Shown: positions 44,818 through 55,209, numbered from the stretch's first letter. The stretch is DNA of 64,000 nucleotides from Rhizobium jaguaris (GCF_003627755.1 NZ_CP032694.1:301501-365500); one strand, 5' to 3'. Program-made: numbers and translations. Notes: generated by a model from the letters alone, not told the origin.

Positions 44818-45767
44818 CGCGTGCCTCCGCTGCGGAGTCTGGGGTCGATGACCAGATAAGAGAGATCGACCAGGAAATTCATGGTGATGACGAGGCCGGC
44901 AAAAAACAGCACGACATCCTGCATGACGACGATGTCGCGCTGGCTGAGCGCCTGGTAGGCGAGCCGTCCGAGGCCGGGCAGGTTGAAGACATTCTCGATC
45001 AGCACGGCACCGGCAACAAGGAAGGTGAATTGCAGGCCGAGAATGGTCAACACCGGCACAAGCGCGTTGGGTACCACGTGACCCCAGAGCACGGCGCCGC
45101 CGGACAGGCCTTTGGCGAGCGCCGTGCGGGCAAAATCCTCATGCAGCGTTTCGAGCACGGCCGAGCGGGTGACCCTGGTCAGCACGCCGGCCTGCGGCAG
45201 GGCCAATGCTACCGCCGGCAGGATCAGCGCCCTCAGTGCCGGCCCCAGGCCGTTGCCCCAACCGGGAAATCCGCCGGCGGGCATCCAGCCGAGCGAGGTG
45301 GAAAACAGCAGGATCAACAGCAGTGCCACCCAGAAGCCGGGCACGGCGATGCTCATCTGCGAAAACAGCGTCGCGATGATGTCGAAGATGCCGCCGCGCC
45401 TGGCAGCGGCAGCCACGCCGAGCGGCACGGCGATGAGGATGGAAAGGATGATGGCGAGAACCGCGAGTGGCAGCGTTACGGCTAGCCGCTCGACGATGAG
45501 GCCGGCGACCGGTACGCCGTAGGTATAGGATTTGCCGAGATTGCCGGTCAGTGCGCCGGCAAGCCAATGGCCGTAGCGGATGAACAACGGTTGGTCGAGG
45601 CCCATATCGTGCCGCAGCGCCGCGAGCGTCTCCGGCGAGGCCGAGGTGCCGAGCGTGATGGCGGCGGGATCGCCCGGTAGCAGGGCCATCACCGCAAAGA
45701 CCAGCAACGAAACGGCGATCAAGGTCACGATAAGACCCACGATCCGACGGGTGAGGAGTACGATCAT
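44814..45767 (-). CDS. Dipeptide/oligopeptide-type ABC permease (DppB-like)
   Basis: 317 residues, typical DppB arrangement: N-terminal helix (about 9-30), LPGDPAAITLG element, BPD_transp_1 domain with EAA-type loop (ARTALAKGLSGGAVLWGHVVPN) and the closing DLSYLVIDPRLR. Follows the binding protein gene after 89 bp containing a hairpin, and overlaps the second permease. No ATP-binding subunit gene is present in this cluster. Confidence 0.93.
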   Translation of the reverse strand: MIVLLTRRIVGLIVTLIAVSLLVFAVMALLPGDPAAITLGTSASPETLAALRHDMGLDQPLFIRYGHWLAGALTGNLGKSYTYGVPVAGLIVERLAVTLPLAVLAIILSILIAVPLGVAAAARRGGIFDIIATLFSQMSIAVPGFWVALLLILLFSTSLGWMPAGGFPGWGNGLGPALRALILPAVALALPQAGVLTRVTRSAVLETLHEDFARTALAKGLSGGAVLWGHVVPNALVPVLTILGLQFTFLVAGAVLIENVFNLPGLGRLAYQALSQRDIVVMQDVVLFFAGLVITMNFLVDLSYLVIDPRLRSGGTR

Positions 45768-45805
45768 TACGTGTCCATGACCGGATCATGTCCGGCATCG
45801 AAGCA

Positions 45806-45846
45806 TTCCACAGCGGGCGAGACGAACCGCCCAGCTGTGTGTGGAA
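45806..45846 (-). promoter_or_regulatory. Intercistronic hairpin between binding-protein and permease genes
   Basis: TTCCACAGCGGGCG (45806-45819) and CGCCC-AGCTG-TGTGGAA (45828-45846) form a long stem with small bulges between the binding protein stop and the permease start. There is no U-run, so it is more likely an RNA stability or processing element, giving more binding-protein message than permease message. Confidence 0.6.
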
Positions 45847-45856
45847 GTGAAAGAGA

Positions 45857-47386
45857 TCAGTCTTCCCAGGAGACGTTGGTCAAGACATTCGAGGGGATCG
45901 GCTCGTTCTCCCAGAGACCTTTCAGCTTCTTGTCCCAGACCCCGAGTTTCGGCATGACGAAGAGGAAGAGCGAGGGCGCGTCTTCGGCCAGGATCCCCTG
46001 TGCCTCGCCATAGAGCTTGTTCTGTGCGGCCGGGTCGGCGGTTAGCTGGATCTTCTTCATCAGCTCGTTGAACGTCGGGTTCTTATAATTGAAATAGTAG
46101 GGGTCGCGTGAATAGATGTCGATGTCCAGCGGCTCGGCATGGGCTACGATGGTCATGTCGTAGTCGCGGCCGGTGAAGACGTCCTGCACCCATTTCGCCG
46201 GAAATTCCGTCGGCTCGATGTTCATGGTAACGCCGATATCGGCGAACATCGCCTGCATCACTTGGGCGCTTCTGGGAGCATAGGCCATCTGCGGTGTCTT
46301 GATGGTAAAGGTGAAGCCGTTGGGATAGCCGGCTTCGGCGAGCAGCGCCTTGGCCTTGGCCGGATCGTAGGGCAGCGTTCCCGTCAGATCCTGATATCCG
46401 GGATCGTTCGGCGTGTAGTGGCTGCCGATCGCCGTGCCGAAACCAGACCAGGCGCCATCGATGATCGTCTTGCGGTCGAGCGCCATCATCAAGGCCTGTC
46501 GCACCCGCTTGTCGTCGAAAGGCTTGCGCGTATTGTTCATGCCGGCGACGACCTTGAGCTCGGTATTGCCGACCTTGGTCATCAGCTGCGCGTCGCCATC
46601 GAAAGAGCTCATCAGCTCGGGTGCGGCGAATTCCGGAAATGCGTCGAGATCGCCGGCCTTCAGGGCCGCCGCTTCCGCCTGCGGATCGGAGATGAAGCGG
46701 AAGGTCACCTTGTCGAGTTTCACATCGACGGATTTGTTCCAGTAATCCGGGTTCTTGACGAGCTCCACGTGATCGCCCTTGGCCCAGGCCGAGAATTTGA
46801 ATGGGCCAGTGCCGACAGGCGTCGTCTTGTCGTTGGCGGCAGACTTCGGACCGACCATGACGGAAGACGGCCAGCCGAGCCAATAGAGCAGGCTGCCGGT
46901 CGGCGAAGAGAGATGCAGCACCAGCGTCTCGGGATCCGGAGTGTCGATCGAGGTGATGGTCGCGAAGAAGCGCTTCTGCGGATTGACGGATTTGCTGTCG
47001 CGGGCGCGGTCGAGCGCGAATTTCGCCGCCGTTGAATCGAAGGGCTCGCCGTCATGGAATTTGACGCCGGTCTGCAGCTTGAATGTGTAGGTGAGACCAT
47101 CGGGAGAAATATCCCAGCTTTTCGCGAGCTGCGGCACGATCTTGCCACTCTCGTCGATGGCTACCAGCCCTTCGTAGACGTTTTGCCAGGTCACCTGGCC
47201 TATGGCGACGGGAGCTGCGATCGTCGGATCGAGGCCGGTCGGCTCGACGGTCATGCCGATATTCAGCGTCGTCTTGGCGGCTTCGGCGGGCGTCAGGCCC
47301 AGCATCAGCAGCCCGGCCGACATCGCGGCGCCATAGGCAAGACGGCGAGCAAAATCGCCCACACTTGGACGCAAAAACTTGATCAT
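45857..47386 (-). CDS. Family 5 peptide/opine-type ABC substrate-binding protein
   Basis: Periplasmic binding protein of SBP_bac_5 type, 509 residues from ATG 47386 after AAGGGAACTGAG. Signal peptide 1-36 (cleavage after AEA). Contains the family stretches VEPTGLDPTIAAPVAI, GLTYTFKLQTGVKFHDGEPF and a C-terminal lobe of normal length. First gene of the transporter unit. Ligand class (peptide, amide or opine) is inferred from the permeases and the amidase. Confidence 0.93.
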   Translation of the reverse strand: MIKFLRPSVGDFARRLAYGAAMSAGLLMLGLTPAEAAKTTLNIGMTVEPTGLDPTIAAPVAIGQVTWQNVYEGLVAIDESGKIVPQLAKSWDISPDGLTYTFKLQTGVKFHDGEPFDSTAAKFALDRARDSKSVNPQKRFFATITSIDTPDPETLVLHLSSPTGSLLYWLGWPSSVMVGPKSAANDKTTPVGTGPFKFSAWAKGDHVELVKNPDYWNKSVDVKLDKVTFRFISDPQAEAAALKAGDLDAFPEFAAPELMSSFDGDAQLMTKVGNTELKVVAGMNNTRKPFDDKRVRQALMMALDRKTIIDGAWSGFGTAIGSHYTPNDPGYQDLTGTLPYDPAKAKALLAEAGYPNGFTFTIKTPQMAYAPRSAQVMQAMFADIGVTMNIEPTEFPAKWVQDVFTGRDYDMTIVAHAEPLDIDIYSRDPYYFNYKNPTFNELMKKIQLTADPAAQNKLYGEAQGILAEDAPSLFLFVMPKLGVWDKKLKGLWENEPIPSNVLTNVSWED

Positions 47387-47551
47387 CTCAGTTCCCTTGC
47401 TGCAGCGCGCGATACCGGTTTTCCTCCGGCGTACGGCCAATTTTTCAAAATAGTGTCATCTCGCAAGCGCACACACAATTCCGAAAATGTGTGCTCCGTG
47501 TAGCTGATATCGCTACACTGAATTGGCTCTGTTGAAATCCCTCGTCTCCGG

Positions 47552-48469
47552 TCAATCACGTCTTCCCTTGCCCGCGACCTGTTCGCGCATGAAGCGTTCG
47601 ATGAAATCGAGAAGCTTGCCGGCGGCGAAGGAAAGTTGCCGGTCCAGCGCTACGCAGAGATCGATCGGCGTCCTGATCCCTTTGCCGTCAGCGACCGGCA
47701 GGGCCACGAGCTGGCCGGTCTGGATTTCGCGCTGCACGGTCAGCGCCGGCAGCATGGTGATGGCCGCGCCGCGCAGCACCAATTCCTTCTGCATTTCCAG
47801 CGAGCTGGTCTCGAACACCGGATCGAGCACCAACCCCTCGCGCTCGAACAGGGCATCGAAGGCTTGCCGCGCACCGAAGGAGTGGTCAGGCAGGGCGAGT
47901 GAATGCGCCGCGAGTTCTGTGAGAGAGACGTCCCTTTGCGCCGCCAGCGGATGGCTTGTTGCGGCGATCACGTCATAGACGATTTCGGAGCGCAGCCGCA
48001 CCTTCGTGCCAGAAAGCGGCGGGGCAAACAGCGTAACGGCGATATCGGCTTCGGCGCTGTTGACCGCTTCGATGGCGTTGCGGGCGCTCGTAATGGTCAC
48101 TTCGAAACGCAGCTTCGGATAGCGCAGGCTGAATTCGGCGAGCGCCGGCGCCAGCAGATTGGCGACGGTGGCGCCATTGGCATAGACGCTGACACGGCCG
48201 CGCTGCAGGCCTTTCAGGTCTTCGATGAGCTGGTGCACATGGTCGAGTTCGCGCAGCGTCCGTCCGGCGCGCACCGCCAACAGCTCACCGGCGGCCGTCA
48301 GCTTGACCCCGCGGGCGCTACGCTCGACCAAGGGCGTGCCGAAATGATATTCCAGATTTTCGATCTGCCGGCTGATCGCCGTCGGCGCGACGTTCAGATT
48401 TTCTGCCGCTTGGCGCATGGAGTTGGTGCGCACCAGTTCGTCGAAATAGATCAGTGCCCGGATCTGCAT
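47552..48469 (-). CDS. LysR-family transcriptional regulator
   Basis: 305 residues: N-terminal winged helix (about 1-60, MRQAAENLNVAPTAISRQIENLE) and a LysR substrate-binding domain to the end (about 90-295). GGGGATTTATCC precedes the ATG. It lies 14 bp after the P1 peptidase gene and 165 bp before the transporter genes on the same strand, so it probably controls this run. Confidence 0.93.
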   Translation of the reverse strand: MQIRALIYFDELVRTNSMRQAAENLNVAPTAISRQIENLEYHFGTPLVERSARGVKLTAAGELLAVRAGRTLRELDHVHQLIEDLKGLQRGRVSVYANGATVANLLAPALAEFSLRYPKLRFEVTITSARNAIEAVNSAEADIAVTLFAPPLSGTKVRLRSEIVYDVIAATSHPLAAQRDVSLTELAAHSLALPDHSFGARQAFDALFEREGLVLDPVFETSSLEMQKELVLRGAAITMLPALTVQREIQTGQLVALPVADGKGIRTPIDLCVALDRQLSFAAGKLLDFIERFMREQVAGKGRRD

Positions 48470-48483
48470 GGATAAATCCCCGG

Positions 48484-49482
48484 CTAGATCATCCGGTCCG
48501 GAAAGCGGTCTCGCCAGGCCGGCTGCGCGCCTTCCACGGGCAGCGCCCTCGCCTCGTAGACGCCGCGGGCAATTGCGCGCGCCATGACGATGGTGGCGAG
48601 ATGGCAGAGTTCCATGAAGCTTTGCAGGTCGTCCCTTTCGCGCTTGCTGGTCGAAGCGGCAAAAACCGTGTCGCCGTCAAGCGGCAGATGCGTGGGCAGG
48701 AGCGCGCGGGCAAGGCCGTCATGGCCGCAGACCGACAGCCGATGCGCTTCCGCCTTGGTCAATGCAGCGTCGGTGACGATGGCGCCGATCGTTGTTGCCG
48801 TAACATTCGAGCCCTTCAGCCGCAGGCGCGTGTCGATGGTTTTGGGCATGCCGAGGCCGCCGAATTCGCCGCCGATTTCGAAGGGCGCGGCCCAGAAATG
48901 CGGCCCTTCGCCGATGGTGGCCGAACCCAGCGCATTGACGGCGACGATGGCTGCGACCCTATATCCCTGGCTGCTGACGGCGCTGGCTGAGCCGAGGCCG
49001 CCCTTGACCGTCGCCGTCGTCGCCCCCGTGCCCGCGCCGACCGTGCCGAGCGGGAAGGCGCCTTTGCCTGCGGCCTTGAAGGCTTCATAACCCATGTCAC
49101 GATAGGGCGAATGCAGGCCCCAGTCCTTGTTCCCGCCATTGATGAGATCGAAGAGGATCGCCTGCGGCACCAGCGGCACGCGCACAGTGCCGACCTGCAG
49201 GCCGCGCCCGATGTCGCGCAAGCCCGCCTGCACACCGCCCGCCGCATCAAGGCCGAAGGCCGAGCCGCCCGACAACACCAGCCCGTCGACCACACCGACT
49301 GTCATCGCCGGATCGAGCAGTGCCGTGTCCCGTCCGCCCGGCGCACCGCCGAGCACAGAGCAGGAGGCGACTGCCGGTTCATCGAAGATGATGGCGGTGA
49401 CGCCGGAGCCCAGTGCAAGATCGGTGCAATGACCGACGGCGATGCCTTCGATATCGGTCAGGAGATTGAGGAGATCAGCCAA
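48484..49482 (-). CDS. P1-family (S58, DmpA-like) peptidase
   Basis: N-terminal-nucleophile hydrolase, 332 residues from TTG 49482 (AAGGA upstream). Self-cleavage is expected before Ser165 in KGGLGSASA, preceded by the glycine-rich stretch GTVGAGTGATTATVK; a second hallmark is the N-terminal LVLSGGSAFGLDAAGG region. Family members act as aminopeptidase/esterase on D- or beta-amino acid peptides and amides. With the downstream LysR, binding protein, permeases and amidase this suggests use of unusual peptides or amides. Confidence 0.9.
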   Translation of the reverse strand: MADLLNLLTDIEGIAVGHCTDLALGSGVTAIIFDEPAVASCSVLGGAPGGRDTALLDPAMTVGVVDGLVLSGGSAFGLDAAGGVQAGLRDIGRGLQVGTVRVPLVPQAILFDLINGGNKDWGLHSPYRDMGYEAFKAAGKGAFPLGTVGAGTGATTATVKGGLGSASAVSSQGYRVAAIVAVNALGSATIGEGPHFWAAPFEIGGEFGGLGMPKTIDTRLRLKGSNVTATTIGAIVTDAALTKAEAHRLSVCGHDGLARALLPTHLPLDGDTVFAASTSKRERDDLQSFMELCHLATIVMARAIARGVYEARALPVEGAQPAWRDRFPDRMI

Positions 49483-49773
49483 TGAAAAATCCTTCGCCTT
49501 TCGAAGCGCGAGGTCGTCATGGCGATAGGATCGCAAAGAGGGCGAAAAGACAAGATGGGTTTCGGCGATTGATATTGCCTAGGCCGCCCTCGTCTTCGAG
49601 GCATTTCTCCGCCACGTCCCGCAATACACCCAGGATGGGGACCTGAAAAACACGAGAACTCGAAGAAGGCCGAACTGATATGCGGCCTGATGATAACATC
49701 AACCCTCACTCCGAGGTGGTCGAAGCGAGGGCTGGGTGATGTTGTGATGCAAAAGAACCGCCAAGCCGACCCA

Positions 49774-49968
49774 TTAAACGTGAATCGGCTTAGCCTGCGG
49801 GCGATTGAGGAGATCGCGAATGGCGAGCTTAACCTCGTCCGCGCTTCTGAAACGCTGCTCGTCCAGATCATGGACGTGGTACTTCACGGCGATGAACTTC
49901 AGCCGGTCTTCATCCGGAACAACGATGCCGACGGGCACGCCAGCATACTCGATGACTTGCTTCTTCAT
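49774..49968 (-). CDS. Small conserved hypothetical protein
   Basis: 64 residues with an ordered start (EYAGVPVGIVVPDEDRLKFI) and a helical C-terminal half rich in Asp/Arg. AGGGAG is placed 7 bases before the ATG. Short proteins of this sequence type occur in rhizobia; function unknown. The neighbouring 49483-49773 shows no gene. Confidence 0.7.
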   Translation of the reverse strand: MKKQVIEYAGVPVGIVVPDEDRLKFIAVKYHVHDLDEQRFRSADEVKLAIRDLLNRPQAKPIHV

Positions 49969-50479
49969 AAAAAATACTCCCTCTGCACCCTAGCGGCGCA
50001 GACATGGCGAATTGACTGTTTGAATCCGATAAGGGGACGAACGTCACATTCGACAGCACGGGCGGGAGAATGCGCCCGAGCGGTCATGGTCAAGCACGGA
50101 CCGCCCAAGGATCGAAGCGATGACTTTAATATTCAGCATGTCACTTCCTTAGTTGGCGTTGTACTTGCATGGGCTCCAATGATAGGGCCCGCGATCCAGC
50201 GTGCTATTGTCTACAATCTTAGTAGATAATAGCCATTCCATCCTCAGAAACATATTCCGAAAGATGTCAAAATATCGACGATCGAGAAAATAAAATTCCG
50301 AATCCAGCTAATTGCGAGAAAGGTTGTATCAACGTTCGCGCAACCTCCCATGCTGAAACGGCATCGCCGATCACCGACAGAGAGATAGGAACTGGCATTG
50401 GATTCGACAATGCCTCAGGAGGATTAAAATCGGTTCGTCACGAAATCTCCTCAAAGATGAACGGCCGGGAAAAATAAGC
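49969..50479. other. 511-bp gap without a recognisable gene
   Basis: Only short or shadow ORFs are present. The part from about 50170 to 50460 is richer in A/T than its surroundings and carries isolated ribosome-binding-like AGGAGG near 50418 without a downstream frame. It may be decayed DNA or a long regulatory region for the small gene at 49774-49968. Nothing further can be said. Confidence 0.5.
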
Positions 50480-53406
50480 TTAGAGGCCGTCTTCCAACGC
50501 TTTTTCAAGCGCTTTGACGAAGAAACCCGCGCTGTCAGCCGAAAGACAAAGCGGCGGCTTTATCTTCAACACATTGAGGTGATCGCCGGTCGGCTGCATG
50601 ATGATGCCGAGTTCGAGTAGCCGTTCGCAGATGGCCGCGGTTTCTTCCGTGGCCGGCGTCAGAGTCTCGTGATCGCGGACGAATTCGACGCCGAGATAGA
50701 GGCCCATGCCGTGCACGGCGCCGATCAGCGGAAAATGCTCCATCAGCGCGATCAGTCCCACCTTCAGATGATCGCCGATGATTCGGGCATTCTCCTGCAG
50801 ACTCTCGTCCTTCATGATGTCGAGCACGGTAAGGCCGACGACCGAGCTCACCGGACTGCCGCCGGCCGACGAGAAGAAATAGCCTTCTTTTCCAGTGATT
50901 CGGCGATCTCCCGTCTGGTGATGACCGCACCGAGCGGGTGGCCGTTGCCCATGCCTTTGGCGATGGTGATGATATCGGGCACGACGTCCTGTTGCTCGAA
51001 ACCCCAGAAATGGTGGCCAAGCCGGCCGTAACCCACCTGCACCTCGTCGGCGATGCAGAGACCGCCCCGCTTCCGGACGGCGGCATAGACATCGGCAAGA
51101 TAGCCGCGCGGCAGGGCGATGCCGCCGGCATTGCCGTAGACGGCTTCGGCAATGAAACCGGCGAGACCCTCGCCCTTCTCATCGATGGTCTCCAGCAAGG
51201 TCGTAACGCCGGCCATGTAATCCGCCGCCGAATCCGGACCACGGAAGGGGCCGCGATAGCTATTGGGAGAAACGAGCGGATGCACCCAGTCCGGCCGTGT
51301 CGTCAACGCCTGCGGATTGTCGGCTATTGAGGTGGAGACGGCGTCGCTCCCCAGCGTCCAGCCGTGATAGGCCTCCAGCAGGCACAGCACGTTTTTCTTG
51401 CCCGTATAGGCCCAAGCAAGCCGGATGGCGAGATCGTTGGCCTCGGAACCGCTGTTGACAAGGAAGACGCTGTCGAGACCCTCCGGCGCCAGCGCCGCCA
51501 CTCGCTCGGAAAATTCGGCAACGGCCGCATAATGGAAGCGGGAGTTGGTGTTGAGCCGCGACCATTGCCGCTCGACGGCGGCCGCCAGCCGCGGATGCGC
51601 ATGACCGACCATGGCCACGTTGTTGACCATATCAAGATAGGCGCGGCCTTGCATGTCGAACAGGAATTCATGCCAGCCACGCTCGATCTGCGGCGGCGCG
51701 TCGTAATAATGTTTTTGCGGCTTGGCGAAATGCGCCTCGCGCCGGGCCAGAAGTGCGGCGCTGTCCAACCGTGGCGCTTCGCAAGCCTGGCTCAGGAGGA
51801 TCGCCGGCGAAGGGCAGACCGCCGACCAGCCATCGGCCTGATGTGGCGCGGCAAAGAGCGGCGGCACCAGTCCCTGGACCCGGCAGAGCTGTACACGCAG
51901 CCCGCCGATCGCCGAGCCTTCGCTGCCGATCGTGCCGATATCAGCACCTTGCTCGATTGCGGCGCCTTCTTCCAGCGCGCACTCGACGCCGTCAAGATGC
52001 AGGCTGACCGCTTCGCCTACCAGAACGAGGTGCTGGCCGTGCCATTGGATGCGTCCGGCGAAGGGGGCGGCGACCACGGTGCCGGCCGGCAGGCAGACAT
52101 CGTTGTGCAGCGCGAAATTCTGCGGCGGCGTCATGCAGAGGAGATCGGCATGCGACAGACGGAACTCGCCGTAGCGCGTCGCAGCCGTGCCGGAGGCGAT
52201 GGCCGCCTTGGCGAGCAGCCGCCAGTCCATGTCCGGCTTCTGCCAGTTGCCGTCGACAAAATGCGCGCTGGTCGCGGAAAGATCGACGGCGGCAATGCGG
52301 TCCGGCGCAATGTCCGGCAGCAGCGCCGACCAGTTATCGGTGGCGATCGGGGCAATGTCGATGCCGGCGGCCCGGAGGATCGCTGCTTCCATCACTTCGG
52401 GCTGCGCGCCGGTGGCGACGTCGAAAATCTTGCGCTCGAATTCAAGATTGCCGCGCACATAGTCGTTGTCGGGATCGATGGCGAGCTGTTGCTCGCCGCT
52501 GGCGGCGAGAATCACGGCGCGGGCGACGACCAGTGGCCAGAGCGCCCTCAACTCGGCTTCCTCAAGCGGGTAGATCGCGTGATAGGCCTTGATGGCAGGG
52601 ATGATGTAGAAGGGATCGCCTTCGGCGTGGTGGAGCAACGAGGCGCAGGTGACGGCGAGGTCGCCCACCAGCCAACCCTGGATGATGTCCCCAAAATCGA
52701 TCACCCCATCGGGAACCGGCTGCCCATGCGCATCCGGGTCACTGACGACATTGTCGTCGGTGACGTCGTGATGGACAGGCTGCACGCGAAGCCCGCTCGC
52801 AAGCGGCTGGATGCGCTTGACGGCCGCAACCATTGCCTTGGCGATGCGGTCGCGTGCCTCATGGTCTGTGATCGCCTGCAGGAGCTGCACGGCGACGGGC
52901 CCGGCGCGGCGCAGATCCCATTGCAGACTCCGGTGCAGGCCGGGATGGTCGAAATCAGCGAGACCGCGGGCGAGCCGGGCTGAGAGAGCGCCGAGTGCCG
53001 AGACCGAGGCGATCGGCAGATGCTTGCGCCGCGTCAGCGATCGACCGGGGAGATAGCTGAGCAGCCGGACGAGATAGTCTTGTTCGCGAATGGTGACGAC
53101 GAGGATTTCCCGGCCATTCAGCGCAGGCACGATATTGGGCACGCGCGGTGCATCCGGTTTGGCATGCAGATGGCGGATGGCTGCGTTCTGCGCCTCCAGC
53201 TCGACCGTGTCGTATTCCGTCCGGCAGATCTTCAGAACGTAGCTGTTGTCACCGGTGTCGATGCGGTAGTTGCGGTCCTGCTGGCTGCCGAGTTCGGTGA
53301 GCGTTCCGACCAGACCGTAATGCGTCTGCAAGATCTCCGCCGCCGCTTCCGGCGTCGTATCCGGTCTTGACAGTTGCATGCGATTGACGAGCGCGGCGTC
53401 GGTCAT
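50480..53406 (-). pseudogene. Kinase / M23-like / class III aminotransferase fusion, frameshifted
   Basis: Three-domain protein of about 975 residues. Kinase domain (about 30-330) with APH motifs VHHDVTDDNVV and IDFGD. A central beta domain (about 450-570) resembles an M23/lipoyl-like fold (CLPAGTVVAAPFAG) but lacks the peptidase HxH. The class III PLP aminotransferase (about 590-975) has the PLP Lys in IAKGMGNGHP (near 816). The frame breaks near 50888-50891, where four T (A on the coding strand) stand where five would restore EKEGYFFSSAGG and the remainder (50480-50851). Start ATG 53406. The domain pair mirrors the human hydroxylysine kinase and phospholyase pair, so catabolism of hydroxylysine, ethanolamine or a similar amino alcohol is likely. 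One-base loss may be mutation or sequencing error. Confidence 0.9.
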
Positions 53407-53591
53407 GGCATCCCCGGATGGTTCATCTGCATCGACACTAAACCATTCCGTCCAAAAGAAAATCACCGAAAACGAATAGGGTGATCGAACGATAGGACGG
53501 AAGATAGGCTCCCGATCGCGCCTGCATAGAGCGCGGTGCGTTCATTTGAACACACAAAGGTCGCCCCAGCTTTTTCTTCCTGAAGGGGATC

Positions 53592-54149
53592 TCACTCAAC
53601 CTCGATCGAATAGCTGCAACCGGCCAGCGTTTTACCGGGATGGTAGATATCGGTCGAGACGTCGAGGGCAATGCGCGTATGCAGCACCGTGTCGGAATTC
53701 TCCATTTGCTCCTTCTTGGAGAATATCTCTTTCTCGGCGAGGAATTTGTCGAACCTGTCGACCGCTGCGGTGACATCCAGCTCTTTGGCAATTGGATGCG
53801 GATCGGCCTCGTCGAGCAGGGCCAGCGGACCGGAGGAGGCGAGGGCGATCCTGTCGGTCTGCCGCCCGAAAACGGTGATCGGCTTCGCCAGCTTGAATTC
53901 CCGCAGCAGAAGACTGTTCGACGGCTGCTCGGTAATGCCGAACAGCTTCATCGCCTCGTCGCTTTCCGGTCCCGTCAGCCACATGGTAAAGCTGTTATAG
54001 CTCGGCACGTCGTATGTCGTGCATTCGATCAGCTTGGCAAGATCGATCTTGGAAGGATCTTCCTCCGATGTAGCGGCGGTCGAGCCCTGCGCGGCCAGAA
54101 GGATAGCCAAGGCCGAGAGCGGCAGGACTCTACACAGATATGCTGGCAT
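53592..54149 (-). CDS. Secreted hypothetical protein
   Basis: 185 residues. Signal peptide about 1-25 (AILLAAQGSTAA). The mature domain has two Cys (ECTTYDV, and near the C-terminus AGCSYSIEVE) that could bridge, an acidic alternating pattern and no enzymatic motif. GGAGGAGAG precedes ATG 54149. Periplasmic; no family recognised. Confidence 0.75.
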   Translation of the reverse strand: MPAYLCRVLPLSALAILLAAQGSTAATSEEDPSKIDLAKLIECTTYDVPSYNSFTMWLTGPESDEAMKLFGITEQPSNSLLLREFKLAKPITVFGRQTDRIALASSGPLALLDEADPHPIAKELDVTAAVDRFDKFLAEKEIFSKKEQMENSDTVLHTRIALDVSTDIYHPGKTLAGCSYSIEVE

Positions 54150-54324
54150 CTCTCCTCCTCCGCAACCTCCAAGCGACTCGATGTCGGCCGCATTAAATCG
54201 CAATTCGGCTGAAAAAGGAAAGGGGGTCGTCCAGACCGAAGCCCAGGTTTGCGAATGCCGGGCTAGCCGGCGCTTCGCTGGGTCTCAGAGCGTTCGATGC
54301 TTCATCGGCTGCGCCGACCGTATC

Positions 54325-55209
54325 TCACCCCATCCGCTCCGAAGCATAGCTTCCGGGGCTCGCCGGGAAGACGATGGTGCGGTTGCCGTTGAGAAAGGTG
54401 CGGTAGTGGATATGGGCATGGATGGCGCGAGCTAGCACCTGGCTTTCGACATCGCGGCCGATCGAGACGTAGTCTTCCGCCGACTGCGCATGCGTGATGC
54501 GCGCGGTGTCCTGCTCGATGATCGGACCTTCATCCAGATCGCCGGTGACGTAATGCGCCGTCGCGCCGATCAGCTTGACGCCGCGCTCATAGGCCTGCTT
54601 GTAGGGGTTGGCGCCCTTGAAGCTCGGCAGGAAGGAATGGTGGATGTTGATGATCCGGCCCGACATCTTCTTGCAGAGCGCATCCGACAGCACCTGCATG
54701 TAGCGGGCCAGCACGATCAGCTCGGTGCCGGTCTGCTCGACGAGTTCCATGAGCTGGGCTTCGGCCTGCGGCTTGTTGTCCTTCGTCACCCTGATGTGGT
54801 GGAAGGGAATGTCGTGGTTGACGACTACCTTCTGATAATCGAAATGGTTGGAGACGACGCCGACGATGTCGATCGGCAGCGCGCCGATCTTCCAGCGGTA
54901 GAGCAGGTCGTTGAGGCAATGGCCGAAGCGCGACACCATCAGCAGCACCTTCATGCGCTTATGGGCATCGTAGATCTCGGCGTCCATCTCGAATTTGGCG
55001 GCGACCGGCTTGAAGCCTTCGACCAAGGCGTCCTGAGCCACACCTTCTTCGGAGATGAAGGAGACCCGCATGAAGAACTTGCCGGTATCGAGATCGTCGA
55101 ACTGGCTGGAGTCGACGATGTTGCAGCCTTGATCGGCCAGATAATTCGCTATCGCCGCAACGATCCCGCGGGTCGATTTGCAGGATACCCGTAGAACATA
55201 GCTCTTCAT
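54325..55209 (-). CDS. purU: Formyltetrahydrofolate deformylase
   Basis: Releases formate from 10-formyl-THF, balancing one-carbon units and supplying formate for purine synthesis. 294 residues: an N-terminal ACT domain (1-85, CKSTRGIVAAIANYLADQGC) and a GART-like domain. Catalytic triad N188 and H190 in IINIHHSFLPSF, and D226 in GDLDEGPI. GGGAAGAG before the ATG. Monocistronic; in many rhizobia it accompanies serine/glycine or methylamine degradation, but no such gene is adjacent here. Confidence 0.95.
   Translation of the reverse strand: MKSYVLRVSCKSTRGIVAAIANYLADQGCNIVDSSQFDDLDTGKFFMRVSFISEEGVAQDALVEGFKPVAAKFEMDAEIYDAHKRMKVLLMVSRFGHCLNDLLYRWKIGALPIDIVGVVSNHFDYQKVVVNHDIPFHHIRVTKDNKPQAEAQLMELVEQTGTELIVLARYMQVLSDALCKKMSGRIINIHHSFLPSFKGANPYKQAYERGVKLIGATAHYVTGDLDEGPIIEQDTARITHAQSAEDYVSIGRDVESQVLARAIHAHIHYRTFLNGNRTIVFPASPGSYASERMG

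Noticed and set aside
49690-50229. 179-residue plus-strand frame over the small gene and the gap
   Set aside because: The first part is antisense to a better supported small gene; the rest shows no signal and no good start.
51364-52983. 539-residue open frame opposite the kinase/aminotransferase fusion
   Set aside because: Shadow of the fusion gene; Arg/Gly/Asp-rich without motif or ribosome binding site.
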